DNA of 62,990 nucleotides, taken from assembly GCA_025350965.1 (NCBI GenBank), contig JANXWV010000142.1:1-62990 (forward strand), in the 5' to 3' direction. Every line of letters starts with the position of its first letter. The stretch's first letter is position 1. The notes beneath the pieces are model-generated. The model made no database searches and had not been told where the DNA came from. It saw only the letters and a program-made list of their open reading frames with translations. This DNA comes from Rhizobacter sp. (lineage in GTDB: Bacteria > Pseudomonadota > Gammaproteobacteria > Burkholderiales > Burkholderiaceae_C). Shown here piece after piece: positions 1-8,932 of this stretch. The position numbers and the translations under genes are program-made.

Positions 1-28
1 GCCTTTGCGGGCCGTTTTGTTTGGCACC

Positions 29-2707
29 CTACTCCTTACCGGGTTCCGAGAAAGTGTCAGCCTTGACGTGAGGGTACCCTTGCTGTGCGAGTGCAAGCTC
101 CCTTGTCAGCACCATCGCAGCGGCCTCGTCGATGTGTGCGAGGGCGTTTGCCATTTTCAACAGCGGGTCGTGAGCGGGCCGGAAATCCCGGCTGAGGCGG
201 AGCACCGACAGCAACGGTTCACGCACCTGCGCCAACATGTCGCGAACGTCGGCAGACGGCTTGACCGTGCTGCCCGCCTCGATGAAGCGGTTGCGTGCGA
301 CCCAGTAGGCTGACATGCGGCGCTGCCACGCGTCGCCCCCGGCGATGTCGGCCGCGAAGGTGCTGATCAGGTCGTCCGTCCCGAGGGGGAGCTCACCTAG
401 CAACGCGAGCAGCCGGGTCCTGGGTTGCGAGTCGGGCGCGTAGGTGATGCGGGGCGCGCGGTAGGCCACGATGGGGTGATCGTCCGTGTTTTCAGGTGCT
501 CTTCCGGCAAACGTTGACAGCGCCTGCGGGCCGGCGACAAAGCCGCCGAACAGTGCGAATTCATCTTCGATGCCGAAGGCCGAGGGTGGTGTCGGCCACG
601 CTGCGGAAGCCAGTCGATCGCGCAGCCGTTTCACATCGAACCGCGCACCGTCATCGGCATGCCCGATGAGGCCCAGCACCGGCGTCTCCAGGCTGTTGTT
701 TGCCAGGATGGCCGACCCGCTGGGGTACACCCGCAGGAACGACTGAACGATGCTGCGCAGTGTGTCGAGGTCGAGCTGGTGCAGCGGAAGCCATTGGCAA
801 AACAGCCCGCCTTCTGCGAGCCGCTGGCGAACCGCCTGGAAGTGCTCCACGGTGTAGAGCGCACCCGACCCGCTGCGCGCCGGGTGGAAGTTGTCGGAGA
901 CGATCACGTCGTAGGTTTGCGCGCTCGCGCGCACGAACCGCCGCGCATCGGCTGCGATCAGATGCAGGCGGCTGTTCGGTACGTTCGCATCGCGGGCCTG
1001 GAAGGCTTGCCGGAAGTGTTGCGACGCCTCGATGACCTCGGGCAGCAACTCGACCGCATCGACTTGTAGTGTCGGGTCTTCTGCCGCAGTCGACGCCGTC
1101 ATGCCGGTGCCGAGGCCCAGGAACAAGGCCCGCGCTGGCGAAGGGTGCAGCAGCAATGGCAACAGTGCCTGCCGCCCATCGGCCCACAGGCTGGAACTGC
1201 TGCCCTCTTGCTGCCGGTTGTTGATGCGCATCCGCGCGACGCCGTTGCCGTCTTCGACAACGCTCACGGCGGCCATTGCGCCGTCGCGGTAGCTGACGAT
1301 GCGGCCACCTTCGGGCACATCGACGAACGCGAGCGGTGCCGCAAAGACGGCCAGTGCCAAGCCCACAGCGGCGGGCGCCCAGACGACGACGGTGAACCAC
1401 GCCGCGCGTGTTGTGAGCGCCAGGTAGCCGATGGCGATGCCCAGCAACACGAGTTTCGGGCCGAGCAAGGGCACCAGCAGCACACCGAACAGCAAGGGCG
1501 CGGTGGCCGCGCCAAGTGTGTTCGCGCCCAAAGCGCGCCCGAAGCTCAGGCCGGCATCGCTCGCACGTTCGCTGAGGTGGCTGAAGAGCGCGCCCATCAG
1601 CACCGTGGGGGGCCCGAATGCGAGCACAGCCAGGACGGCCTCTGCCGTCACTGCGGCGGCCATCCCGGCGCCCAGCCCGTCGAGCAACCAGGCCTTGATA
1701 TGCTCGGCGCCCCACAGGCTGGTGGTGCCTGCAAGGCACGCGGTGGCCAGCGCGCCAAGCAGCCGGTCGCCGAGCGTTGCCGCGCTTCGGTGCCTGGCCA
1801 GCCAGCGGTGGTAGGCCGCCGCACCCGCTGCGCTGCCCACGAGGTAGGTCGCAAGCAGCATGGCGAAGGTGTAGACGGTGTCCTCGGTCACCTGCCCAAG
1901 CACGCGGGCCACCAGCACTTCGTAGCCGATACCCAGCAAGCCGGTGAGCGCAAGACGTGCCAATACGCTGCGGGACTGCGCGGCGTGTGTCGGCAGGCGC
2001 GGCGCGATCAGGCTCGAACCCTGCGGCAGCGTCACGAGCGCCGCCGCCGCGCACAGCAGGTTCAGAACGATGCACACACCGGCTGTGCACATCAGGCCGA
2101 ACTGCGGCACCAGCCAGTACGCGGTGGCCAGCACACCGACTACGGCGCCGAAGGTGTTGGCTGCGTACAGCGCAGCGATCGAGCGGCCCTGTGCGTGCAT
2201 GTGCAGGCGCATCTGCGTCGTCACCCGTTCCATCGCGGGCAGCGTGGCGCCCATGGCGGCAGTGGCGGGCAACAGCAACACGAAGGTACCGGTGAATGCG
2301 ACCGCCCACTGCCAAGCCGGAACCGGCTGCGCACCGATGACTCGAAGCAGCGCGCCGCTGGCGGGCTCGATCATCAGAACCAGCGCCAAACCCCACCCGG
2401 CGATGAGCGTCTCGCACGCCGCATACCAGCGTACCGGCCTGGTGCTGCGCTCGATGCGCGGCCCGAACCCGAGCGCGCCCACGGCGAGGCCGCCGAAGAA
2501 GGCCGCCACCACGGCCAGCATGGCGGCCGACTCATGCCCCAGCCACACCGCGCACTGCTGCGTCCAGACGATCTGGTAGCCCAAGCCGGCGAAGCCCGAC
2601 GCCACCATCAGGGCCAGCGTTGCCCGTGCTCGCCAACCGTTGGCTGTGCTGATCGGCGTGGCCACAGCAGGCGCGGTCAAGCGCTGAACTTGATCGTGTA
2701 GCCCCAT
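29..2707 (-). CDS. Fused multi-TM / spermidine-synthase-like protein
   Basis: The protein has 892 residues. The first ~460 form many hydrophobic segments, starting near residue 30, with the glycine-rich pattern of integral-membrane spermidine synthase-like proteins. Residues ~470-720 are a Rossmann-type aminopropyltransferase/methyltransferase domain: GLGTGMT at 531-537, the acidic strand VELLPEV at 552-558, and DNFHP at 605-609 where true spermidine synthases carry a catalytic Asp. The substrate cannot be inferred, because the aminopropyltransferase active-site loop is not canonical. The ~170-residue C-terminal tail is helical and unassigned. Its start overlaps the upstream oxygenase gene by 31 bp, so it is probably last in an operon. 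The fold and fusion are well supported; polyamine synthesis is not. Confidence 0.85.
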   Translation of the reverse strand: MGLHDQVQRLTAPAVATPISTANGWRARATLALMVASGFAGLGYQIVWTQQCAVWLGHESAAMLAVVAAFFGGLAVGALGFGPRIERSTRPVRWYAACETLIAGWGLALVLMIEPASGALLRVIGAQPVPAWQWAVAFTGTFVLLLPATAAMGATLPAMERVTTQMRLHMHAQGRSIAALYAANTFGAVVGVLATAYWLVPQFGLMCTAGVCIVLNLLCAAAALVTLPQGSSLIAPRLPTHAAQSRSVLARLALTGLLGIGYEVLVARVLGQVTEDTVYTFAMLLATYLVGSAAGAAAYHRWLARHRSAATLGDRLLGALATACLAGTTSLWGAEHIKAWLLDGLGAGMAAAVTAEAVLAVLAFGPPTVLMGALFSHLSERASDAGLSFGRALGANTLGAATAPLLFGVLLVPLLGPKLVLLGIAIGYLALTTRAAWFTVVVWAPAAVGLALAVFAAPLAFVDVPEGGRIVSYRDGAMAAVSVVEDGNGVARMRINNRQQEGSSSSLWADGRQALLPLLLHPSPARALFLGLGTGMTASTAAEDPTLQVDAVELLPEVIEASQHFRQAFQARDANVPNSRLHLIAADARRFVRASAQTYDVIVSDNFHPARSGSGALYTVEHFQAVRQRLAEGGLFCQWLPLHQLDLDTLRSIVQSFLRVYPSGSAILANNSLETPVLGLIGHADDGARFDVKRLRDRLASAAWPTPPSAFGIEDEFALFGGFVAGPQALSTFAGRAPENTDDHPIVAYRAPRITYAPDSQPRTRLLALLGELPLGTDDLISTFAADIAGGDAWQRRMSAYWVARNRFIEAGSTVKPSADVRDMLAQVREPLLSVLRLSRDFRPAHDPLLKMANALAHIDEAAAMVLTRELALAQQGYPHVKADTFSEPGKE

Positions 2708-3315
2708 GAATCGAGCCGTGCCGGGATCGCATTGAACGACAGCGTGATGCGCTGGCCGCCCGCGTTCGGCGGCACGGCGTGCATCAGGTAGCTCGGGAAC
2801 AGCACCATGTCACCGGGCACGGGCTCGGGGCTCACCCACTTCTCGGCGTTGTAGGGGCCTGCCACCATGTCGGCGTGGTCGTTCTTGAACAGGAAGTCGG
2901 CGCCGCCCGGCGACTTCATGAAGACCGTGCGCGCCGACGTGTGCGTGGTCGTCAGGTACACCACGCCCGAGATGAAACTGTTGGCATGGTTGTGCATCGC
3001 CTGGTGGCCACCGGTGCGCAGCACATTGACCCACATCTCCTTCAGCGACCAGCCCATGCGCTCGCCGAAGAGCAGCGCGCCGAAATCGGCCAGCTTCGGC
3101 GTGACAAGGGCTGCCACGTCCACCAGCAGCGGGCTGTCACTGGGGCGCAGCATCTCGGTGTGCGCGAGCTGGGCAGACGAGTTGTTGTCGCGCACCGCGT
3201 GTTCGCTGAAGTGCGTGACGAGGCCGTCCACCAGGCGCGGCGGCAGCACGCCGGGAGCGCGCATGAACGGCGTGGGGAAGAGCGCAATGACTTCGTCCAT
3301 GTGATGGGCCGGCAT
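2677..3315 (-). CDS. Putative 2OG-Fe(II) oxygenase (TIGR02466-like)
   Basis: This 212-residue protein resembles the small 2-oxoglutarate/Fe(II) oxygenase family often labelled TIGR02466. Near the N-terminus it has a LFPTPF-type opening. The metal-binding core is around HNHANSFISG (H108, H110), with a distal His at 179 (YLMHAV) and an Arg at 189 that could bind 2-oxoglutarate. The family is thought to hydroxylate a protein or small molecule; no substrate can be named from sequence. An alternative start is the Met at 3300. It begins 3 bp after the HupE-like gene and overlaps the membrane spermidine-synthase-like gene, so it sits mid-operon. Family call strong, role unknown. Confidence 0.82.
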   Translation of the reverse strand: MPAHHMDEVIALFPTPFMRAPGVLPPRLVDGLVTHFSEHAVRDNNSSAQLAHTEMLRPSDSPLLVDVAALVTPKLADFGALLFGERMGWSLKEMWVNVLRTGGHQAMHNHANSFISGVVYLTTTHTSARTVFMKSPGGADFLFKNDHADMVAGPYNAEKWVSPEPVPGDMVLFPSYLMHAVPPNAGGQRITLSFNAIPARLDSWGYTIKFSA

Positions 3316-3318
3316 GAG

Positions 3319-4269
3319 TCAGCTGAAGATCGCGGCAACGCGCAGCCACGACCAGTACGCCGCCATGACGCCGATGCCGTACAAGGCTGCAGTGCGGGTC
3401 TGCGCTGCCTTGGGCCAGGTGGCGACCAAACGCCACAGCAGCCAAGCGGTGCCCACCGTCAAGAGCTGCCCGATCTCGACGCCGACGTTGAAAGTGAACA
3501 GGGCGGCACTCAGGTGGTTGTCAGGCAGGCCGATCTCTTTCAACGCACCTGCGAAGCCCAGCCCGTGCACCAGCCCGAAGAGAAAGGCCACCAGTGCCGG
3601 CCAGCGCCGCGCGAGCGTCTGGCGCCGGTGCAGCGCCTCGCCCGCCACCAGCACGATCGACAGTGCAATCGTCGCCTCGACGGGCGGCGAGCGCAGCACC
3701 AGCCAGCCAAGCGCGCTGCTGGCCAGCGTCAGGCTGTGGGCGGCGGTGAAGGCGGTGATGGTCCACAGCAAGCGGCGGTTGAAGCCCACCAGAAAGAGCA
3801 GGGCGATCACGAACAGCAAGTGGTCTATGCCAGTCAGGATGTGTTCGATGCCGAGCACGGTGTAGCTCGAAGCCACCTCCCACAGGCTGCGCTGGTCGTC
3901 GGCTGCGCCGAACAAACGCACTGTTGGCTGCCCGGCAGTGAGTGTGTACACGCGAGTCTGGCCGTCGAGCCAGAACACCTTGACCAGTGCGGCCGAGTAG
4001 CGCTTGCCCACGCCGGTGACCGAAAGCGTCCCGCGCAGGCCGCCCCCTGCGCAGCGCAGCATGCTCGCCTGGGCCACGCAGCCTTCGGGCCAGACGGGGG
4101 TCAGGTCGTCGCTCGCGGCGCGTTTCTCGCTGGCCGTCCATTGCCACAGAAACTCGCCCGGGGAAAGCTCGCGCACTTGCATCTCGGCCATGCTCATTTC
4201 ATGGGCCCAGGCCGCGCCGCCCAGCAGCATCAACACGCCGACCAGCAGGCTGCGAACAACAGCCTTCAT
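3319..4269 (-). CDS. HupE/UreJ-like membrane protein
   Basis: A 316-residue protein with a signal peptide (residues 1-22, ending AWA before HE), a periplasmic N-terminal domain of ~110 residues and then about six hydrophobic segments. The signature HILTGIDH at 143-150, followed by LLFVIALLFL, and FGLVHGLGFAGAL at 231-243 are typical of the HupE/UreJ_2 family. Some HupE proteins import nickel for hydrogenase or urease, but no such enzyme is nearby and this subgroup usually sits beside a PpiC-like gene. Its start overlaps the stop of the PpiC-like gene by four bases (ATGA), so the two are probably translated together. Metal transport is only a guess. Confidence 0.85.
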   Translation of the reverse strand: MKAVVRSLLVGVLMLLGGAAWAHEMSMAEMQVRELSPGEFLWQWTASEKRAASDDLTPVWPEGCVAQASMLRCAGGGLRGTLSVTGVGKRYSAALVKVFWLDGQTRVYTLTAGQPTVRLFGAADDQRSLWEVASSYTVLGIEHILTGIDHLLFVIALLFLVGFNRRLLWTITAFTAAHSLTLASSALGWLVLRSPPVEATIALSIVLVAGEALHRRQTLARRWPALVAFLFGLVHGLGFAGALKEIGLPDNHLSAALFTFNVGVEIGQLLTVGTAWLLWRLVATWPKAAQTRTAALYGIGVMAAYWSWLRVAAIFS

Positions 4270-5135
4270 TTGGCCGCTGCCTCGTTGACAACGCGGTATT
4301 TCTTGGTCAGCGCGGCGACAGCCGCACTGCGCTGCTCGGACAAGGTGGCGTCGGTCCAGTCCTGCAGCACCACGCCGCGCAGCGCCTCGAATGCCGCGGG
4401 CCTGGCAGCCGACATCGATTCGAGCCGGATCGCGCGCCAGCCGTCACGCGTGGGCTGGGCCACCCATTCACCCGGCCGCGCCAATTCGAGCGCCTTCGCG
4501 AACTCTGCGCCGTAGCTCTGCACCAGCGTGGCACGCGGCCGGCCCTTGAACACGCGCAGCCCGGCGCGCGCATCGCCCGGTGTGCCGGCGTTCAAGGCTT
4601 CGACGAACGCACGCACATTGGCTTCGGTGTTGTCACCGGCGAGAACCGCTTCCTGGAAGTCGAAGCGCGGCGGCTCGTCGTACTTGCTGCGGTGGCTTTC
4701 GAACCAGTCATGAAGCAGCTTGTCGTCGAACTTCGGCAGCTTCACGTTCGCGTCGACAACGCTGAGCGCCTTGAAGATCACGCGCTCGCGGATAGCGGTG
4801 TCACCCCTGTCGACCTGCAGCGACAGCCCCTCACGGTAGAGCACCTCGTTGTCGAGCCAGACGCGGCGCAGCGCGGCCAGCTCTTGCGCATCGGGCTCGC
4901 GGTTGCGGGTGGCCTTGAACAACTGCCGCGCTTCGGCGTCGACCTCGGCGCCGACCACGATCGTGCGCGGGTCGTCGGTGCGGGTGATGAAAAAGTGGTC
5001 CGCCGCGAACAGCAACGCGCCGATCGCGACAAAGTGCAACAGCGGTTCCCGCAGCCAGTTTGGCAGCGGTCGGGACCGAAGCGAATTCGGGGCGGCGTCG
5101 AGGGTCTGGGTCGGTGTCGGTGTGGACATGGGCAT
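4266..5135 (-). CDS. Membrane-anchored PpiC-like peptidyl-prolyl isomerase
   Basis: This 289-residue protein starts with a ~30-residue cytoplasmic segment and a single membrane helix (about residues 31-50). A periplasmic region follows that resembles the SurA/PpiC type: an N-terminal helical chaperone part with VWLDNEVLYREG, and a C-terminal parvulin-like half beginning near YDEPPRFDFQE. Proteins of this type occur directly upstream of HupE-like genes in proteobacteria and probably help fold a periplasmic or outer-membrane partner. The isomerase domain is divergent, so catalytic activity is uncertain. A second in-frame Met lies at 5129; neither start has a clear Shine-Dalgarno sequence. It is the first of four tightly packed minus-strand genes. 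Confidence 0.8.
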   Translation of the reverse strand: MPMSTPTPTQTLDAAPNSLRSRPLPNWLREPLLHFVAIGALLFAADHFFITRTDDPRTIVVGAEVDAEARQLFKATRNREPDAQELAALRRVWLDNEVLYREGLSLQVDRGDTAIRERVIFKALSVVDANVKLPKFDDKLLHDWFESHRSKYDEPPRFDFQEAVLAGDNTEANVRAFVEALNAGTPGDARAGLRVFKGRPRATLVQSYGAEFAKALELARPGEWVAQPTRDGWRAIRLESMSAARPAAFEALRGVVLQDWTDATLSEQRSAAVAALTKKYRVVNEAAAK

Positions 5136-5265
5136 GGCTGGCGCGTGGAGGAATGCGTTCCGGGCGCGGTGCGACCCGTACGAAGAACAAGCTGTCGAAT
5201 CTAGTTCAGCATCAAGTCAATACGACGACGAACCTCATGCGACGAGCCTCACACCCCTGCGGCGT

Positions 5266-5731
5266 TCAGCGCTGCCGCCGCGTCACCACGCCGGCCGCCG
5301 GAGCCAGCAACCCGGCCAACGCCAGCGCACCGGCGGCGGGCTCAGGCACCGACCTGATCTGGATGTCGAAGCCGTATTTCGCTTGTCCACCGCTGGTGTC
5401 CTGCACGTGCAGCGGCGTGCTGAACCCGCTCTAGCCGAAGCGCGGTACGGCCATCGAAGGCAGCAAGTCGACGCGGATCAGCGTCGGGTCGTAGAGGGTC
5501 CAGCCGAGCATGCCAACCGCCGATGCGAGCGGTATCGGCAGCGTGAACGCCGGCCCGGCCTGCATGCCGATGAACGACAGATCGCCCGCCACGCTGCTGC
5601 CGTCTTGCAGCACCAGGCCCGTGAACAGGCTGCCTTCGGCCACGGTGAAGCTGGCCCGTGGCGGCACCGGCGAGCGGGGCTAACGCGCCTGCGAGCAGCA
5701 GGCTCAGCGCGCGAATCGATTGCAGTTTCAT
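5266..5731 (-). pseudogene. Broken PEP-CTERM protein gene (frameshift plus in-frame stop)
   Basis: The minus strand starts with a normal signal peptide (MKLQSIRALSLLLAGALAPL, ATG at 5731). After about 22 codons the frame must change by one base, near 5655-5675, to continue as ASFTVAEGSLFTGLVLQDG. That second frame runs to a TAG at 5431-5433 and then, in the same frame, continues as SGFSTPLHVQDTSGG. It ends in a textbook PEP-CTERM tail: VPEPAAGALALAGL, a hydrophobic helix, then TRRQR and a stop. The intact protein would have been about 154 residues. Two separate lesions argue for a pseudogene, but errors in the sequence cannot be excluded. Confidence 0.82.
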
Positions 5732-5830
5732 CACTGGCCTTCCGACATGGAAAAAGGCGCCGAACAACAGTTGCACGGCGCCTCGGGTGGGGTGTGGGCG
5801 CAGGCCCCGAAGGGCGCGCGTCCGACCCAC

Positions 5831-8065
5831 TTACTTCACGCCGGCCACCAGCGTCGAGCCCGTTACTTCCACGAAGATCGGGTTGCTGTAGAACCAGAGG
5901 TCGGACCACGCGGCCACGTCGTACGACACGTATTTCTGGCCGCTCACGGTGGCCAAGTGCGCCGGGCAACCGTCAATGGCCGAACCGGTCAACACGGTGC
6001 CGACCGTGTTGCACGGAATGCGCAGCATGGTCAGGTCGTTGGCGTTCGTGTACACGTCGGCCAGCGGGTTGCCGTTCGCATCGGTCTCGAACGGCACGGC
6101 CGCCGGCAGGTTGGTGCCACGCAGGCGAACATACTGCGAAGCCGCCACGGCCGGGATGCGGTAGGTCATTTTCAGGAACGTGCTGTTGTCAACGCCCGAG
6201 CTGACGGCCGCCCACGGCGTGACGCCGCTGCCGTTGAAGGTCTTGATGACCGACGCCGTCGTGTTCTTGGCCGCCGCTGGCACAGTCGACAAGTCGGACG
6301 GTGTGGTGCCGTCGGCCTTGAGCCAGTTCAGGTTGCGTGGCCATTCGCCCGAGTAGTCGGCAGCACCGACGGTCTTGTAGCCGCTGACCATGCCGCGGAC
6401 CAGATCAATGTGGTCGAGCACCGGCATGTTGAGTGGCTGAACGATGCCGACCTGCGCCAGCGACGGGTTCGGGAACGTGTACGGCGAGTAGCTTGTGCCG
6501 GCCGGGTCACGAACCACGACCGACACCACGATCTCTGCGCCCGGGCGCACCACGAGCTTCTCGCCCATGGTGGCGCAACCGGCCTTGTCGACATCGGTGC
6601 CGTTCGTCGCGGCGGCGATTGCCAACGCTTCAACCGAAGCGTTCGAGCGCGCGCCCGGGCCGGGGTATGACGCGCAGGCCACGAAGGCCAGGCGGTCGAT
6701 CAACTGGCCGCTGGCGGTGAAGCTGTTGCCGCTGCGCAGGCCGTCGACGATGGTCTGCGGGCGCAGCTTGTCGGTGCCGTTGCGCACCATGACGAAGTCG
6801 CGCTGGTATTCGCCGGGAAAGAAGTCTTGCGTCGAGCGCCGGTCGTCCGGGCCGAAGATGCCGCGGTTGTGCCAGTCGGAGCTGCCGAAGAACCAGAAGC
6901 CACGGCCTTCGCCGAGCAGCGCGTCCCACACGCCGCCGACCAGCGAGCCGTAAACGCCCGTGCCGCCGTACGCCGTGCCGCCGACCGAGTCGGTCAGCAC
7001 ACCGGCGATGTTGTTGCGCTTGACCTGGTATTCACCGCGGTTCGCAGACGCACCGTGGCCAGGTTGCGACTCGAAGCCGAACGCCACCTTCGGCGCGGCG
7101 TTGTTGAAGTTGCGCAGGTGCTCGACGTTGAAGCCGTTGTTGCCGTCCGGGTTGAACGGGCCGGCGCGTTCCAGATGGGCTGGTACGTAGTAGCTGCCGT
7201 TGGGGTGGTTCTCGGCCATCCACTTCATCGCCTCGACGGTCTTGTTGTGGCCCTTGCTGCCCACGCCGGTGCCGCTGGCGGGCAGCAGCTTCTGGGCGGT
7301 GGCATTCCAGCTCGGGTCTCCGGCGTTCAGGCTGCCCGTGACCGAGCAATTCCAGTTGTTGCCGACGGCCGATCCAGTCACGTTGCCGCGGCTGGTGTCG
7401 GTGTCGCCACGGTCAAAGCAGTACGACCACTGGGCCAATGCGGTCGCATTTCCGAGCGCGGTGTAGCCGGCGCTGATCGGCAGCGTCGTGGTGTCGAGCG
7501 ACAGCGGCATCTGGCCGGTGATGACGCTCATCGAGCTGTGCTCATGGCCCGCGACGACCGATTCCATGCCAATGAACAGCGGGATGCCCTTGTAGGCTGA
7601 CAGGTACTCCATCAGCGGGTACTGGAACTCTTGAATCGACTGCCAGCGCCACATGTTGCCGTTGCCGCCCACGCCGCCATTCAGGCCCTTGATGTTGGCC
7701 GCGCCGATGCTCGCGGTCCAGGTGGTCGTCGGGCCAGTGCCGGCGGCAAACGGGTACGCGGGCGTGCTCAGCGTGGCGTCTTCCACGAGCGTGCAGTTGC
7801 GGTTACCGTTACCGCCGTGGCCGGCTTGCACGAACCAGTCGAGGCCCCAGGGCGTATCGATCTTGTCGGTCGCCTTCTTCACCAGCTTCTGCATCGAGAT
7901 GGCGCCATCCGAGCAAGTGGTGTGGTTGTGGAAGTCACCGGTCACGTACTGGCCGGCCGTCTTGCCGGCGGCGGTGGCGATGGTCGGGCCGGCGGTCAGC
8001 GCGACGGTGCTGAGGGCCGCGACCGCCGCGAGTGCGATCTGGCTCTTGTTGAACTTGAAAGTCAT
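5831..8065 (-). CDS. Secreted PHP-domain phosphoesterase-like protein
   Basis: A 744-residue exported protein with a signal peptide (about residues 1-33, cut near ATAAGK). The mature N-terminus opens with the PHP-type metal motif HNHTTCSDG at 46-54. Further metal-site-like histidines follow: GHGG at 82-85, the segment GMESVVAGHEHS, and SDWHNRG in the second half. The PHP fold hydrolyses phosphoesters using three metals; the substrate is unknown. The length is well above a bare PHP domain (~250 residues), leaving a large C-terminal region, probably beta-rich. No PEP-CTERM tail is present. The start is supported by AGGAG eight bases upstream. A PEP-CTERM pseudogene separates it from the PpiC-HupE operon. 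Confidence 0.8.
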   Translation of the reverse strand: MTFKFNKSQIALAAVAALSTVALTAGPTIATAAGKTAGQYVTGDFHNHTTCSDGAISMQKLVKKATDKIDTPWGLDWFVQAGHGGNGNRNCTLVEDATLSTPAYPFAAGTGPTTTWTASIGAANIKGLNGGVGGNGNMWRWQSIQEFQYPLMEYLSAYKGIPLFIGMESVVAGHEHSSMSVITGQMPLSLDTTTLPISAGYTALGNATALAQWSYCFDRGDTDTSRGNVTGSAVGNNWNCSVTGSLNAGDPSWNATAQKLLPASGTGVGSKGHNKTVEAMKWMAENHPNGSYYVPAHLERAGPFNPDGNNGFNVEHLRNFNNAAPKVAFGFESQPGHGASANRGEYQVKRNNIAGVLTDSVGGTAYGGTGVYGSLVGGVWDALLGEGRGFWFFGSSDWHNRGIFGPDDRRSTQDFFPGEYQRDFVMVRNGTDKLRPQTIVDGLRSGNSFTASGQLIDRLAFVACASYPGPGARSNASVEALAIAAATNGTDVDKAGCATMGEKLVVRPGAEIVVSVVVRDPAGTSYSPYTFPNPSLAQVGIVQPLNMPVLDHIDLVRGMVSGYKTVGAADYSGEWPRNLNWLKADGTTPSDLSTVPAAAKNTTASVIKTFNGSGVTPWAAVSSGVDNSTFLKMTYRIPAVAASQYVRLRGTNLPAAVPFETDANGNPLADVYTNANDLTMLRIPCNTVGTVLTGSAIDGCPAHLATVSGQKYVSYDVAAWSDLWFYSNPIFVEVTGSTLVAGVK

Positions 8066-8211
8066 GAAGGGGCTCCTGTGCTTGTTGGGGCGTCAAGGCC
8101 CTTGGGCGGCCTATTGCCAATGGATGCTATGAACCGGTGGTGACTCCGGCGTGACGCATCCCGCACATCGGCATGGTCCGCTCCGACATTCGGCGCGGCC
8201 GCAAGGCAAAT

Positions 8212-8661
8212 TCAAGTGATGGCAATGTTGTACTTGATGTCGAAATCGGCTTGTACCAAACCACCCTTTTCAAACCAGAGGTCAAGCGGGTACTCTCTGG
8301 CGACTTCGAGTGCAAAGCGCAAGCCCGTCAATCGGATGTAGGTGCCGGCCTCGGTCAACGCCGTCTCGCGGCCTTGCGGAATCAACAGGTCCAGCGTGCG
8401 CGCTGCATGCACGCCGCCCAGTTCGGCCCCGCTGGCCACGGGGGTCTCGACTCGGATCAGACGATCGGTCTGCGTCACTTCATCGAAAGTCATGCACAGC
8501 ACGGCGGTGGTCGCACCTTCCCCGGTGGCACGCGCCCACGGTTCGTAGATGCGCAGGTGAGTCGAAAAAAACTCGCAGGCCCTTGCGCGGGGCCACAGCA
8601 TCGCGGCGCTGATGGCCACGCCACCTTGAAGAATGCCGCGTCGGCGAATCAATCGGGTCAT
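8212..8661 (-). CDS. Degenerate PCu(A)C-like copper chaperone family protein
   Basis: A 149-residue exported protein whose N-terminus (RRRGILQGG then a hydrophobic stretch) looks like a twin-arginine signal. The mature part follows the PCu(A)C pattern: LRIYEPWARATGEGAT, a DRLI..ETPVA segment, then TGLRF and LDLWFEKGG near the end. Canonical members bind Cu(I) through a His, a Met and a late HxM. Here the late motif reads TYIRL, so both of those ligands are lost, and no clear Met equivalent is visible. The ATG at 8661 is preferred because GGAG lies nine bases upstream; the frame stays open to 8805. Fold likely; copper binding doubtful. Confidence 0.72.
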   Translation of the reverse strand: MTRLIRRRGILQGGVAISAAMLWPRARACEFFSTHLRIYEPWARATGEGATTAVLCMTFDEVTQTDRLIRVETPVASGAELGGVHAARTLDLLIPQGRETALTEAGTYIRLTGLRFALEVAREYPLDLWFEKGGLVQADFDIKYNIAIT

Positions 8662-8850
8662 GGGTGTGTACTCCGTGTGTGCGCTGGCAGTCGCCTCGGC
8701 CAAGACATTGCTGAGTGTTGGCAGGGTACCCAAACCCTGTGAACGTATGACGACACGGGCGGCAGTCCGGGCTACAGCGTTGACACGGGGAGAGTCGAAT
8801 GGCACGGGCCGAGGGGCGATGAATTCACGCCCTTGTCGCGATCCCGTGCC

Positions 8851-8856
8851 TACACT
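8851..8856 (+). promoter_or_regulatory. Possible -10 element (TACACT) upstream of a PEP-CTERM gene
   Basis: In the 271-bp gap between divergent genes, TACACT is followed by a T-rich run about 77 bases before the ATG at 8933. It matches four of six consensus -10 bases, but no good -35 is correctly spaced. The assignment is weak. Nothing else in this gap stands out. Confidence 0.25.
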
Positions 8857-8932
8857 TTTTGTGGCTTCGACCCGTGCGTCGCGTTGTGTCGCGCGCTCAA
8901 CAAAACGACCCCACCACCCTCAGGAGTTCCCC

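Noticed and set aside
1145..2701. Long plus-strand open frame opposite the membrane spermidine-synthase-like gene
   Set aside because: The frame is rich in Gln, His, Arg and Ala with no domain, and lies exactly antisense to a gene with clear motifs; it is a high-GC shadow.
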